A DNA stretch of 64,000 nt from an uncultured Alcaligenaceae bacterium (lineage in GTDB: Bacteria > Pseudomonadota > Gammaproteobacteria > Burkholderiales > Burkholderiaceae_B): assembly GCA_937896225.1 (NCBI GenBank), contig CALBMZ010000099.1:1-64000 (forward strand), written 5' to 3'. How positions within the stretch are numbered: position 1 is the first letter of the stretch; every line of letters begins with the position of its first letter. This document shows, piece by piece, positions 37,377 through 47,776 of this stretch. Below the pieces are notes generated by a model. That model was not told the DNA's origin. It did not search any database and saw only the letters and a program-made list of their open reading frames with translations. The translations under genes and the position numbers were made by a program.

Positions 37377-38021
37377 TTGAACGATCGCTTTTCAACTGGT
37401 ATCACAGCATTTATTTTGACGCTATTGGTGTCGGGTACGTGGTGGGCCTCTGACTATGCGCAACGAGCCGTTGAGCTTGACCCACCCGCCAAAAACACCC
37501 ATGAACCCGATATCTGGGCTAAAAATATTGTTTTGTTACGTAGCAACGAACAAGGGGTTACCGTAAGTAGGCTGGAAGGCGATTACCTTGAGCACTTTCC
37601 CGATGACGACTCTTACGATATAAAAGGTCCACGTGCTTTTAATGTTAAGCCTGATAGCCCAATGACCATGGCTACCTCAGACCACGCGCAGCTACTTGAT
37701 GATGGCAACCGCATTGTGATGAATGGAAACGCTGTACTAACGCGCCTAGGCGATGAAAAAAATAGTGCCATGACTTTTTCAAGTGACCAACTCACCATGC
37801 TGATAGATCAAGACATCGCTTTCACTGAGTTACCCGCAGTGGCAGTCAGTGGTCGTTCACGATTATCGGGCGTAGGCATGAATTACAACAACAAAACTAG
37901 ACGAATAAATGTATTGCGCTCAACCGATATGGATATCGCGCCACGCGCAAATACCAATACAAACAAAACAGAAACGCCTGTTGAACAGCCCCCCTCTCAA
38001 ATCATAAAGACTTCACCATGA
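37377..38021 (+). CDS. lptC: LPS export protein LptC
   Basis: N-terminal TM segment, LptC-like fold, kdsC-lptC-lptA-lptB order; probable TTG start. Confidence 0.85.
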   Translation: MNDRFSTGITAFILTLLVSGTWWASDYAQRAVELDPPAKNTHEPDIWAKNIVLLRSNEQGVTVSRLEGDYLEHFPDDDSYDIKGPRAFNVKPDSPMTMATSDHAQLLDDGNRIVMNGNAVLTRLGDEKNSAMTFSSDQLTMLIDQDIAFTELPAVAVSGRSRLSGVGMNYNNKTRRINVLRSTDMDIAPRANTNTNKTETPVEQPPSQIIKTSP

Positions 38022-38671
38022 AACATTTCATCAAGCCTTTTGGGTTTATTTTTGTCGTCACCCTTTGCACCGCTTCCCTTTCAATTGTTTCGGCGCAATC
38101 AACTGGGCTCAAAGGCATGATGGCCGACGATAGCTCAGCTGAAACACCCTTTACACAAATTTTATCGAATTCTTTAAGCTACGATGACTTAACGAAGCAG
38201 AGCACCTTTGTGGGTCAAGTTGTCATGACTCGGGGCTTGTTATCGATGCATGCCGACACGCTAAAGTTACGTGAAGACAGCGAAGGTTTTCAGCACGGCA
38301 CAGCGCTTGCCAATGAAGGACGACGTATTTATATTCGTCAAGAAAAACCTGAAGCCTTTGAAGTGATGCAAGGCTTAGGTGAAAGCGCTGAGTACGATGG
38401 TAAAGCACAAACCTTTGAGCTGATTGGCAGAGCCATTCTGACGCGTTTTATCTGTGGCAAACCCTTCGATAACGTCAGCGGTGATCGCGTTAAATACAGT
38501 GAAAAAACCGAAATGTATCAAGCGTTTGGAGGTTCAAAATCTGACAACCCTGGCGGCCAAGTTAGATCCATTGCGCAGCCACGCGCCAAGGCTGATGCAG
38601 CCGTTGAGTCATGCCGGCAACTTCAAGCCTCTGGTGGCACAATACCAACCGTGCCATCTCCTACTCAGTAA
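38018..38671 (+). CDS. lptA: LPS transport periplasmic protein LptA
   Basis: Signal peptide; [25 protein letters not shown] OstA-like. Confidence 0.92.
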   Translation: MKHFIKPFGFIFVVTLCTASLSIVSAQSTGLKGMMADDSSAETPFTQILSNSLSYDDLTKQSTFVGQVVMTRGLLSMHADTLKLREDSEGFQHGTALANEGRRIYIRQEKPEAFEVMQGLGESAEYDGKAQTFELIGRAILTRFICGKPFDNVSGDRVKYSEKTEMYQAFGGSKSDNPGGQVRSIAQPRAKADAAVESCRQLQASGGTIPTVPSPTQ

Positions 38672-38679
38672 TTTTACTT

Positions 38680-39483
38680 ATGATGCAATCAGATCAACCT
38701 TCCGCAACTCCAGCAATCGAACCTTCCACACCCACGACGCATTATGGCCAGTTGGTTGCAACCGGGCTACGCAAATCATACGGTGGTCGTATGGTTGTGC
38801 AAGACGTATCACTATCGGTTGATAGCGGCGAAATTGTGGGCTTGCTTGGCCCAAATGGTGCAGGAAAAACCACCAGTTTTTACATGATTGTTGGGCTCGT
38901 ACCTGCCGATGCAGGCCGAATTGAAATTGACGATACCACCATCACCAGTATGCCCATTCACCTAAGGGCTAGGCGCGGCCTATCTTATTTGCCACAAGAT
39001 GCCTCAGTTTTTCGACGCTTAAATGTGGCACAAAACATTCGGGCTGTACTCGAGCTTCAATTTGATCAGCACGGCAAACACATCAGTGAAACAGAAATCA
39101 AGCAGCGTCTTGAAACGCTTCTGGATGAACTACAAATTAATCATTTACGCAATAACGGTGCGCTCTCTTTATCGGGTGGCGAACGAAGACGGGTAGAAAT
39201 TGCGCGCGCATTGGCCACCAACCCTCGTTTTATTTTATTAGACGAACCGTTTGCTGGTGTAGACCCGATTGCTGTGATTGAAATTCAACGCATCATTAGG
39301 TTTTTAAAAAGCCGTGGAATTGGCGTGTTAATCACAGATCACAACGTTCGTGAAACGCTTGGCATTTGTGATCGTGCCTACATCATCAGCGAGGGTAAAG
39401 TGTTAACAACAGGTAAGCCTCACGATATTATCAATGACCCAGGTGTCAGACGCGTGTATTTAGGTGAACATTTTAAAATGTAA
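38680..39483 (+). CDS. lptB: LPS export ABC ATPase LptB
   Basis: [28 protein letters not shown]...[15 protein letters not shown]; start MMQSDQPS at 38680 preferred. Confidence 0.96.
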   Translation: MMQSDQPSATPAIEPSTPTTHYGQLVATGLRKSYGGRMVVQDVSLSVDSGEIVGLLGPNGAGKTTSFYMIVGLVPADAGRIEIDDTTITSMPIHLRARRGLSYLPQDASVFRRLNVAQNIRAVLELQFDQHGKHISETEIKQRLETLLDELQINHLRNNGALSLSGGERRRVEIARALATNPRFILLDEPFAGVDPIAVIEIQRIIRFLKSRGIGVLITDHNVRETLGICDRAYIISEGKVLTTGKPHDIINDPGVRRVYLGEHFKM

Positions 39484-39498
39484 ATCTCTACAATAAGA

Positions 39499-39542
39499 AT
39501 TGCATTTTTCACCAAAGTGTATTGCATTCTTCGCCAAAGTCG
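39499..39542. repeat. 22-bp imperfect tandem repeat in the lptB-hpf gap
   Basis: ATTGCATTTTTCACCAAAGTGT / ATTGCATTCTTCGCCAAAGTCG (18/22 identical). Confidence 0.9.
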
Positions 39543-39603
39543 ATACACTTGATACTAGTAAGAACGATATCGATGTGTCCAACCCTTAGAAGGAGCTTTG
39601 GTT

Positions 39604-39930
39604 ATGAACTTACATATTTCAGGTCATCATGTTACGGTTACACCTGCTATTCGAGAGTATGTAGAATCTAAAATGCAACGCATTACTCTGCATTTTGATC
39701 ACGTCATTGATTCTCAAGTTATGCTGTCAATAGAACCCCTAAAACACCGTGCTGAAGTCACGTTACACATTCCAGGTAAAGATATTCACTGCGAATCTAC
39801 CCAAGAAAACCTTTATGCGGCAATTGATACACTTGTAGATAAAGTTGATCGGAAAGTGATTCAACACAAAGATCGTGCGCAAAACCATGCTCATGTGTCG
39901 CCAAAAAGATCTATCTTGCTTGAAAATTAA
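39604..39930 (+). CDS. hpf: ribosome hibernation-promoting factor (short HPF/YhbH)
   Basis: MNLHISGHHVTVTPAIREYVESKMQRI; between lptB and ptsN. Confidence 0.93.
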   Translation: MNLHISGHHVTVTPAIREYVESKMQRITLHFDHVIDSQVMLSIEPLKHRAEVTLHIPGKDIHCESTQENLYAAIDTLVDKVDRKVIQHKDRAQNHAHVSPKRSILLEN

Positions 39931-39950
39931 TTTTATTTAATTTGACTTAC

Positions 39951-40015
39951 AAAACCTTACGCACAATGAAGGCTAAAATATAATTGGTTTTCTTCATTAT
40001 GCGTAGAGGTTTTTT
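39951..40015 (+). terminator. long-stem terminator/attenuator between hpf and ptsN
   Basis: AAAACCT-TACGCACAATGAAG / CTTCATTATGCGTA-G-AGGTTTT with one mismatch and one bulge, then T6. Confidence 0.75.
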
Positions 40016-40038
40016 GCAGTGCATCATATAATTTGCAA

Positions 40039-40500
40039 ATGAAACTCTTGTCGCAAATTTTGCACCCTGAAAATATTTTGCTCGATATCACCGCATCCAG
40101 CAAGAAACGGGCGCTTGAACAAATCGCTTTATTATTTGAAAACAACCAAGGCTTAGAACGTGCCGCGGTATTTGACAGTCTCTTTGCGCGCGAAAGGCTG
40201 GGATCAACCGGCTTGGGCGGTGGCGTTGCTGTGCCACATGGCCGCATCAAAGATATGTCTACCCCCTGCGCAGCTTTTGCACGATTGGCGCAACCTGTTC
40301 TATTTGATTCACCCGATGGTAAACCGGTAGATTTATTACTGGTTTTAGTTGTGCCAGAGGCCGCCACGCAGCAACATCTTGATATATTAGGTGAGGTGGC
40401 ACAATGTCTGTCTGACGATAAAATTGTTGCATCGCTTCGCACTCAAACTGACGCCACTCAAATACATCGTTTATTAACAGGCGATTCAATAGACACCTAA
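40039..40500 (+). CDS. ptsN: PTS IIA-like nitrogen regulatory protein PtsN
   Basis: LLFENNQGLERAAVFDSLFARERLGSTGLGGGVAVPHGRI. Confidence 0.93.
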   Translation: MKLLSQILHPENILLDITASSKKRALEQIALLFENNQGLERAAVFDSLFARERLGSTGLGGGVAVPHGRIKDMSTPCAAFARLAQPVLFDSPDGKPVDLLLVLVVPEAATQQHLDILGEVAQCLSDDKIVASLRTQTDATQIHRLLTGDSIDT

Positions 40501-40514
40501 CAAAAGGCCGTGAA

Positions 40515-41444
40515 ATGCTAACTGTGAAAGACCTAGTCGAAGACAACACCGACGATGTACCGTTTTCATGGTTTGCAGGTAGGTCTAACGATACTCGCCG
40601 TATTGCAAATAACGGCATGGCTGCTGCAGATTTAATAGGTCACCTTAACCTCATTCATCCCGCACGCATTCAAGTGTTTGGCGCCGCTGAAATGGATTAC
40701 TACATGCGTTTTGACGTCAAGCGTCGCACGCATCACATTGAAGAATTATTGGCTGGTGGGGTACCAGCCATTTTACTCAGTGAAGGCTTAACACCACCAG
40801 ACGATCTCACTGAAATTTGCGAAAGAGAACAAGTACCTCTCTTGGGCACCACCGTGACCTCTGCACAAGTTATCGACACGCTTCGCATCTATCTCACCCA
40901 ACGTTTAGCCCCCACCACAACCGTACACGGCGTATTTTTAGATGTTTTAGGCTTAGGGGTTTTAATCACGGGCGAGTCAGGTTTGGGTAAAAGTGAATTG
41001 GCACTAGAACTCATTTCACGTGGTCACGGCCTTGTGGCTGACGATGCCGTTGACTTTTATCGCAAAGCCCCTCATGCCATTGATGGCACCTGCCCATCTT
41101 TACTACAAAATATGCTCGAAGTTCGTGGTCTAGGTTTACTTGATATTCAAACCATTTTTGGTGAAACCTCTGTGCGACGAAAAATGCGTCTCAAACTGAT
41201 TGTTCACTTGGTTCGTGCCTCAGCGCAAGATAAGTTTGAAAGGCTACCAATTCAAGATATGACCCAAGATGTATTGGGGGAACCCATACGTAAGGTCATG
41301 TTGCAAGTGGCAGCAGGCCGTAATTTAGCCGTTTTGGTTGAGGCTGCCGTGCGCAACACCATTCTTAAATTACGTGGTATCGATTCACTGACAGATTTTA
41401 TGGCACGACAATCTGAGGCAATCAAACAAGGGAGCCTCACGTGA
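40515..41444 (+). CDS. hprK: HPr kinase/phosphorylase
   Basis: GVLITGESGLGKSELALELISRGHGLVADD P-loop. Confidence 0.95.
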   Translation: MLTVKDLVEDNTDDVPFSWFAGRSNDTRRIANNGMAAADLIGHLNLIHPARIQVFGAAEMDYYMRFDVKRRTHHIEELLAGGVPAILLSEGLTPPDDLTEICEREQVPLLGTTVTSAQVIDTLRIYLTQRLAPTTTVHGVFLDVLGLGVLITGESGLGKSELALELISRGHGLVADDAVDFYRKAPHAIDGTCPSLLQNMLEVRGLGLLDIQTIFGETSVRRKMRLKLIVHLVRASAQDKFERLPIQDMTQDVLGEPIRKVMLQVAAGRNLAVLVEAAVRNTILKLRGIDSLTDFMARQSEAIKQGSLT

Positions 41445-42322
41445 CCGATGCTTCGACCATGAGTGTTGTCATCATCACCGGTATTTCTGGCTCTGGCAAA
41501 TCAGTCGCTTTAAAGTGGCTCGAAGATGTGGGGTACGCTTGTGTCGATAACCTTCCAGTCGCAATGCTCAGTGAATTTGTTAACAGCATGGCGGCGCAAC
41601 GTTCACCTAGCATTGCCATTGCCATTGATGCCCGCTCAGGTGACGATTTACTCCACTTACCTCAAGCAATTAAAAAACTTCGGGCTAAAGGCTTAAGCAT
41701 TCGTGTCATTTTTTTAGAAGCCAACGACATCACGTTAGTGCAACGTTATTCAGAATCACGTCGACGTCACCCACTCGCTGAAAGGCTTACAAGAGAAGGC
41801 TTATCACCCTCACTTAAGGCCTGTATTAGCCTAGAAAGAGAGCTGCTTGACCCCATTAGAGATCAAGAGCATGTTATTGACACATCTGGGCTGACGCCTG
41901 GTCAACTTAGAGGCTGGATGCGCGACCTCATTCAAGCCGACCGACAGCCTCTTATTGTGACATTTGAATCATTTGCCTTCAAACACGGTGCACCTCGCGA
42001 TGCTGATTTAGTATTTGATGTGCGATGCTTACCCAATCCTCATTATGACTCTCAACTCAAAGCATTGACTGGGCAAGACGCTGCGGTTTCCCAATGGCTT
42101 GATGGCTTTGAAGATGTCAGGCAAATGATTGATCATATTGAAAACTTTGTACGCACCTGGTTACCCCGCTACACCGAAGACACACGCAACTATTTGACGA
42201 TTGCCATTGGCTGTACGGGTGGTAAGCATCGATCGGTTTATGTTGTTGAGTCGTTAGCTAAGCGCTTTAATGTTTTATCTAACGTTCAAATTAGACATCG
42301 CAATCAACCAGAGTGGGCGTAA
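41441..42322 (+). CDS. rapZ: RNase adapter RapZ
   Basis: VVIITGISGSGKSVALKWLEDVGYACVDNLP...IAIGCTGGKHRSVYVVE. Confidence 0.95.
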   Translation: MTDASTMSVVIITGISGSGKSVALKWLEDVGYACVDNLPVAMLSEFVNSMAAQRSPSIAIAIDARSGDDLLHLPQAIKKLRAKGLSIRVIFLEANDITLVQRYSESRRRHPLAERLTREGLSPSLKACISLERELLDPIRDQEHVIDTSGLTPGQLRGWMRDLIQADRQPLIVTFESFAFKHGAPRDADLVFDVRCLPNPHYDSQLKALTGQDAAVSQWLDGFEDVRQMIDHIENFVRTWLPRYTEDTRNYLTIAIGCTGGKHRSVYVVESLAKRFNVLSNVQIRHRNQPEWA

Positions 42323-43233
42323 TGCTTTTTTTTGTTAAAAATATACGTTTAGGTTTTGTTTTTATATTTTTTGTAGCCGTGCTGTTGATATCGGGCTGCT
42401 CATCAGGGGGTAGCAGATCAGGTGGTTACTACAGCACCGATGGCCCGCCTAGCGACGTACCCGAAAACCTTGATTCGGTACCTGATGCCGTGCCTCGCTA
42501 CGAGAAACTAGCCAGAGGCCCAAACAAGCCTTATACCGTAATGGGACAAAATTTTGTTCCTGATATCAGTGGCCAGCCCTACAAAAAGCGAGGCCGTGCG
42601 TCTTGGTATGGCAAAAAATTCCATGGTAGAAAAACATCTAATGGTGAAACATACGATATGTTTGCCATGACCGCAGCGCACCCCACCCTGCCTATTCCAA
42701 GTTATGTGAGGGTGACGCGCGTCTCAAACGGTAAGAGTGTCGTACTCAGAGTCAATGATCGCGGTCCATTTTTACATGGTCGTGTTATTGACTTGTCTTA
42801 TGTTGCAGCCTACAAACTAGGCATGTTGGGTCCTGGTAGCACTGAAGTGGTTGTTGAGCGAGTCACCCCAGACGACATGAACCAAGCCCCTATTCGACCC
42901 ATGGTGGTCGATGCGCCAGCAACTGTGGCACAACCATTGCCCGCCTTTGCCGTTGCGCCGGTCACAAGCCGCTCGCCTCAAGTCAAGCTCTCACCTGGTG
43001 CAGTCTACCTTCAAATCGGCGCCTTTACCCAGCCCAGCAATGCACAACAATTGCTTGAGCAGGCCAGCCAACGCATTCCCTCGCCTTTGAATCAGTCGTT
43101 GCATATTGATAAACAAGCGGGCCCTATTTATCGTGTCCGCATTGGCCCGTTTGCAAACCGTCAAATCGCGCTAGAGTCTGTTGAACCCATTGAACAATCT
43201 ATTGGGCACACACCCAGTATCTCTTTGCCTTAA
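42322..43233 (+). CDS. rlpA: septal ring lytic transglycosylase RlpA
   Basis: ISGCSS lipobox; GRASWYGKKFHGRKTSNGETYDMFAMTAAHPTLP; C-terminal SPOR. Confidence 0.92.
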   Translation: MLFFVKNIRLGFVFIFFVAVLLISGCSSGGSRSGGYYSTDGPPSDVPENLDSVPDAVPRYEKLARGPNKPYTVMGQNFVPDISGQPYKKRGRASWYGKKFHGRKTSNGETYDMFAMTAAHPTLPIPSYVRVTRVSNGKSVVLRVNDRGPFLHGRVIDLSYVAAYKLGMLGPGSTEVVVERVTPDDMNQAPIRPMVVDAPATVAQPLPAFAVAPVTSRSPQVKLSPGAVYLQIGAFTQPSNAQQLLEQASQRIPSPLNQSLHIDKQAGPIYRVRIGPFANRQIALESVEPIEQSIGHTPSISLP

Positions 43234-43301
43234 TCACTTAAAAATTTTTTTAATAGAGATGACATGCGCATGAAGCGCCCGATTTAGAACGCCCCGTTTC
43301 G

Positions 43302-44276
43302 TCAATCTTTAAGTGCTTTACGATTTAGCAAAAGTGCATAACACGCGTCTTTTGCGAGCCCTGTTGCCTGCGCCATAACTTTTGATGCGTCACGTACAGA
43401 CAACGCACCCAACAATGCATCGGCCCAAGCCTGATGTGCGGCTTGCTCTGAAGTATTGGATGACAAACCATCATTTTCTTGTGTGACTGCCGTCATCCGT
43501 CCTAAAGGATGAACGACGACCACGTATTCACCTTGCTCACGGTGCGGTGCAGCCTTAAACCAGTCAAGCAAAGATGCAGCAGGCTGAGAAACCGTTTCTT
43601 CAAACTTCTTCGTTAATTCTCTTGCGAGCGACACCATGCGTTGTGAGCCAAAGACCTCAACGACATCAGTCATGGCGGCCAGGATGCGATGGGGCGCTTC
43701 ATAAAAAACGAGTGCGCCATTAAATGATGAAGCTTGCCTAAGCCATGACAAGCGGGCACTATGCTTGTTTGGTGCAAAACCCAAAAATGCAAACGCTGGA
43801 TTTTCGTCTGAAGTCACCCCTAAGCTCATCAACGCGGTAATTACAGCGCTAGGGCCAGGCAGCGCAACAACTTTGAAGCCAGCTTGCCTCACTGCTGCCA
43901 CCACCAGACCACCTGGGTCACTGACAGCCGGCGCACCCGCGTCAGAGACTAATGCAACCCGTTCACCTTGCGCTAAGCGTTCAATGATTTGTTGCGCAGC
44001 CTGCGTTTCATTGTGTCGATGTGCGGAAATCAGTGGCGTATCAAGCCCCCAGGCCGACAACAGAACACGCGTCGCACGGGTATCTTCAGCCGCAATTAAA
44101 TTTACCAAACCCAATGCATACCAAGCTCGCAAACTTAAGTCACCAAGATTACCAATAGGTGTCGCCACGACATACAGCGCTGGCGTTGGCCAGTCTTGAT
44201 TCGCCACACGAGTAGACATGTGCTGCAAAGGATGGGCACTTGATTCAGACAGCTCAGGTTTAAGAGGCATAGACAT
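43302..44276 (-). CDS. rsmI: 16S rRNA (cytidine(1402)-2'-O)-methyltransferase
   Basis: LYVVATPIGNLGDLSLRAWYALGLVNLIAAEDTR. Confidence 0.95.
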   Translation of the reverse strand: MSMPLKPELSESSAHPLQHMSTRVANQDWPTPALYVVATPIGNLGDLSLRAWYALGLVNLIAAEDTRATRVLLSAWGLDTPLISAHRHNETQAAQQIIERLAQGERVALVSDAGAPAVSDPGGLVVAAVRQAGFKVVALPGPSAVITALMSLGVTSDENPAFAFLGFAPNKHSARLSWLRQASSFNGALVFYEAPHRILAAMTDVVEVFGSQRMVSLARELTKKFEETVSQPAASLLDWFKAAPHREQGEYVVVVHPLGRMTAVTQENDGLSSNTSEQAAHQAWADALLGALSVRDASKVMAQATGLAKDACYALLLNRKALKD

Positions 44277-44378
44277 TTTTGACCATAATGGGTTTTACAT
44301 ATGCAAGCAGGCCATACGATAATACGAAAAGACCTCGGAACCTGTCATGCTGCATGGGGCACATGACAAATACCTATT

Positions 44379-44861
44379 ATGCTTGAACACAAAAACACAA
44401 TTCAACACGCTTTTTTATTGGCCTCCACATCACAAGAACATGATGCGATTAAACCGAAAAAGCCTCAACGTTCACGTTCACAAAGATTACTAAGCAACCA
44501 AGATGCTCAACAAAAAGGGCTTAAAGCTGAGCAACATGCCCAGCAATTACTTGAAAGCGCGGGCTTTCAATGCATTGGTAAGCGTTTAAGCAGCCGCTTT
44601 GGTGAAATTGACTTAGCCATGGCGAAGGGTAGATTGCTCATTTGGGTTGAGGTGCGGTATCGTCAAAACAATCAATTTGGGGGAGCTGCGGCGAGCATTA
44701 ACAATCAAAAGTGGCAACGCATTATCTTAACTGCTGGCTACTGGCTTAAAAGCCTTACACAACAACATTTTAACGGTAAAACACCGTTTTGCCGATTTGA
44801 TGTTGTTATCCAAAGCCCCAAGGGGTTAGATTGGTTACAAGACGTACGGCAACTGACATGA
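44379..44861 (+). CDS. yraN: YraN family (UPF0102) protein
   Basis: GLKAEQHAQQLLESAGFQCIGKRLSSRFGEIDLAM; next to rsmI. Confidence 0.88.
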   Translation: MLEHKNTIQHAFLLASTSQEHDAIKPKKPQRSRSQRLLSNQDAQQKGLKAEQHAQQLLESAGFQCIGKRLSSRFGEIDLAMAKGRLLIWVEVRYRQNNQFGGAAASINNQKWQRIILTAGYWLKSLTQQHFNGKTPFCRFDVVIQSPKGLDWLQDVRQLT

Positions 44862-44899
44862 GATAATTCGTTATCTGTATTTTTGGTTACCCCACCATC

Positions 44900-45496
44900 A
44901 TGAGCACAAAAAACCGAATCTCAGCCCATTTTGAAGACCACATTTCGGCTGCCCAACTGACCCATAACTTATTGGCAACAGAAATTGAACGGGCGATAGA
45001 AACCTGCATCAATACCTATAACCAAGCCGGAAAAATTTTAGCGTGTGGCAATGGTGGCTCAGCGGCTGACGCGCAGCACCTGGTTGCTGAATTGGTGGGT
45101 CGTTTTGAGCGAGACCGTAGGCCTTTAGCCGGCGTAGCGCTCACCACAGACACCTCAATCTTAACTGCTGTCGGTAACGACTACGGGTTTGATCAAGTGT
45201 TTGCTCGGCAAGTCACGGCCCTGGGTCAACCAGGTGACACCCTATTTGCCATTTCAACCAGTGGCCACTCACCGAACGTTCGGCTGGCTATAGATGCTGC
45301 ACACGCCAAAGGTATGCATGTAATTGCCATGACAGGCAAAGGCGGGGGTGCCATGGTTAACATGTTAAAACCAAATGATGTCAATTTATGCATTCCCCAT
45401 GACCGCACCATGCGCATTCAAGAAATGCATTTAATGATGCTCCATTTAATCTGCGACGGTATAGATGCCCACATTCTCGGAACCACACCAACATGA
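44900..45496 (+). CDS. SIS domain phosphoheptose isomerase/DiaA-like
   Basis: GNGGSAADAQHLVAELVGRFERDRRPL; yraN-diaA-dolP-like synteny. Confidence 0.88.
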   Translation: MSTKNRISAHFEDHISAAQLTHNLLATEIERAIETCINTYNQAGKILACGNGGSAADAQHLVAELVGRFERDRRPLAGVALTTDTSILTAVGNDYGFDQVFARQVTALGQPGDTLFAISTSGHSPNVRLAIDAAHAKGMHVIAMTGKGGGAMVNMLKPNDVNLCIPHDRTMRIQEMHLMMLHLICDGIDAHILGTTPT

Positions 45497-46299
45497 TCAC
45501 CCTTAAAAGCCCATTACAAATCATCCTACAACGAGGCGTCATACTCTGCGCTTTGCTCGGCGGGGTTGTCGCGCTACCGGGTTGTGCATTTTTTTTAATT
45601 GGGTCAGCGGTCAGCACCACAGCGGTTGTTGCAAGCGATCGACGTACCGTTGGTGAGCAAGTGACCGATAAAGAAATTGAGCTCAAATCTGCTAACGATA
45701 TGCGTGTCAATTTTGGCGAAACCGCAAACATTACCTCAACTAGCTATTTAGGCGTTGTGCTGTTAACAGGTGAAGTATTTAGCGACAACATCTCTAAAAA
45801 GGCAACCGAGTTGGCAGCAGCCATACCGCAAGTCACAAAAGTTATTAATCAGCTTTATGTTGGCCCGTTATCTTCCTTTGGTCAAATTGCGTCTGATACT
45901 TGGCTAGCTTCAAAAATTCGCACCACCCTCATTGCCACATCTGGTATTCCATCCAGTGCAGTTATCGATGTTGTTCAACGTAACAATGTGTACCTAATGG
46001 GCTTGGTGACACAATCTGAGGCCGACGTCGTGAACCGTACGGTGTCAAAAATTGGTGGCGTGAAAGAAGTATTCCCTTTCTATCAAATCATGACGCCTGA
46101 GCAGGCCCAGGCATTGGCTGAACGTAACAAAATCAACAATAACCTGCCCGAAAGCAACCCAGCCCCATCTGGTTTAGGTAATGCTTACGCACCCCCAGCT
46201 GCCGGCGGTACACCAACGACTGGGTCTACCAACGCTATGGGCACCTCTGCAACCCCCATTGCACCAGCCGGTGGTGCAACCCCAAGGCCCATCAACTGA
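45493..46299 (+). CDS. BON-domain lipoprotein (DolP/YraP-like)
   Basis: LPGCAFFLIG lipobox, two BON domains. Confidence 0.88.
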   Translation: MITLKSPLQIILQRGVILCALLGGVVALPGCAFFLIGSAVSTTAVVASDRRTVGEQVTDKEIELKSANDMRVNFGETANITSTSYLGVVLLTGEVFSDNISKKATELAAAIPQVTKVINQLYVGPLSSFGQIASDTWLASKIRTTLIATSGIPSSAVIDVVQRNNVYLMGLVTQSEADVVNRTVSKIGGVKEVFPFYQIMTPEQAQALAERNKINNNLPESNPAPSGLGNAYAPPAAGGTPTTGSTNAMGTSATPIAPAGGATPRPIN

Positions 46300-46320
46300 T
46301 TTAAAAGCGAACTTACGAAC

Positions 46321-46815
46321 ATGAAAAAAGTTGTGTCAATTGCATTTGTAGCTTGTTTAGTCGCTATTGGGGCTTGGTTTGCTTTTAAACCTTACCCTGC
46401 AGCGCCATCAGTCACCATCAAAACACTACAGGGCAAGTCAATTGAGTTGGCCTCGCTTAAAAACAAGGTTGTGATGGTTAAATTTTGGGCTACAAGTTGT
46501 GTGACCTGCGTCAAGCAAATGCCCGATACCATCGAGCTTTATGACGACCTTGCACCAAAAGGGTTAGAGGTGATCGCCGTGGCCATGTCATACGACCCGG
46601 TAGATTTTGTTCGACGCTTTACTGAGTCACGGCAATTACCCTTCATAGTGGGGCTTGATACTAACGGTTCTGTTGCAAAAGCTTTTGGTGATGTCAAACT
46701 AACGCCCATTGCTTTTCTAATTAACAAAAACGGTCAAATCATCAAACAATATCTTGGTAACTATGACAAAGCTGAAATGCGTCAAACGATTATGAAGGCT
46801 TTAGCCCAATCGTAA
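46321..46815 (+). CDS. TlpA/ResA-type thioredoxin-like protein
   Basis: [27 protein letters not shown]. Confidence 0.88.
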   Translation: MKKVVSIAFVACLVAIGAWFAFKPYPAAPSVTIKTLQGKSIELASLKNKVVMVKFWATSCVTCVKQMPDTIELYDDLAPKGLEVIAVAMSYDPVDFVRRFTESRQLPFIVGLDTNGSVAKAFGDVKLTPIAFLINKNGQIIKQYLGNYDKAEMRQTIMKALAQS

Positions 46816-46858
46816 TCGCTACACTCACTTTTACTTTTATTCGCCTATTCACGCATCA

Positions 46859-47776
46859 TTGACTCCATCGCTCACAATGACCTCATTACCTGACACCCCA
46901 CGACTCGAATCGCACATCGTTTCGCAAGTACTTACCGAGTCACTGCCTTACATTCAGCGCTTTCATGGAAAAACCATTGTCATTAAATACGGTGGCAATG
47001 CCATGACTGATGTTTTATTGCAGCGCAGTTTTGCCCACGACGTGGTTTTACTCAAACTAATCGGTTTAAACCCGATTGTGGTGCACGGTGGTGGCCCTCA
47101 AATTGATGCCGCACTGAAACGCTTGGGCAAACAAGGTACGTTTATTCAGGGCATGCGTGTGACCGATGCCGAAACAATGGAAGTCGTTGAATGGGTGCTG
47201 GGTGGTCAAGTTCAACAAGACATTGTCATGATGATTAACGAGGCAGGCGGCAAAGCAGTCGGGTTAACCGGTAAAGATGGCGGTCTAATTCGTGCCAAGA
47301 AAAAACTAATGGCCAATGAAAATGACCCCAACTCACCTTTCGATATTGGTATGGTTGGTGACATCACTAAGGTTGACCCATCGGTGGTTAAAGCGTTACA
47401 AGATGATCAATTTATACCTGTCATTTCTCCCATTGGTTTTGGCGAAGACGGCCTAGCCTACAACATTAACGCTGATGTGGTGGCCGGTAAAATGGCTGAA
47501 GTATTGATTGCTGAAAAATTACTAATGATGACCAACACACCAGGTGTGCTCGACAAAGACGGTAACTTGTTGCGAGAATTGTCTGCAAAAACAATTGACG
47601 CCTTGTTCGCAGACGGCACCATTTCTGGTGGCATGCTGCCAAAAATTAGTTCTGCACTTGATGCGGCACGCAACGGGGTCAGATCCGTTCATATTGTTGA
47701 TGGTCGAGTGCCCCACTGCTTATTGCTTGAAGTGCTGACTGACCAAGGTGTTGGTACGATGATTTCGTCGCGGTGA
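46859..47776 (+). CDS. argB: acetylglutamate kinase
   Basis: [12 protein letters not shown]...[17 protein letters not shown]; start may be at 46877. Confidence 0.96.
   Translation: MTPSLTMTSLPDTPRLESHIVSQVLTESLPYIQRFHGKTIVIKYGGNAMTDVLLQRSFAHDVVLLKLIGLNPIVVHGGGPQIDAALKRLGKQGTFIQGMRVTDAETMEVVEWVLGGQVQQDIVMMINEAGGKAVGLTGKDGGLIRAKKKLMANENDPNSPFDIGMVGDITKVDPSVVKALQDDQFIPVISPIGFGEDGLAYNINADVVAGKMAEVLIAEKLLMMTNTPGVLDKDGNLLRELSAKTIDALFADGTISGGMLPKISSALDAARNGVRSVHIVDGRVPHCLLLEVLTDQGVGTMISSR

Noticed and set aside
39957-40442. Minus-strand 161-aa ORF over the hpf/ptsN gap and ptsN
   Set aside because: Antisense to well-supported ptsN and through the terminator hairpin.
43765-44199. Plus-strand 144-aa ORF in rsmI
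   Set aside because: Antisense shadow of rsmI.
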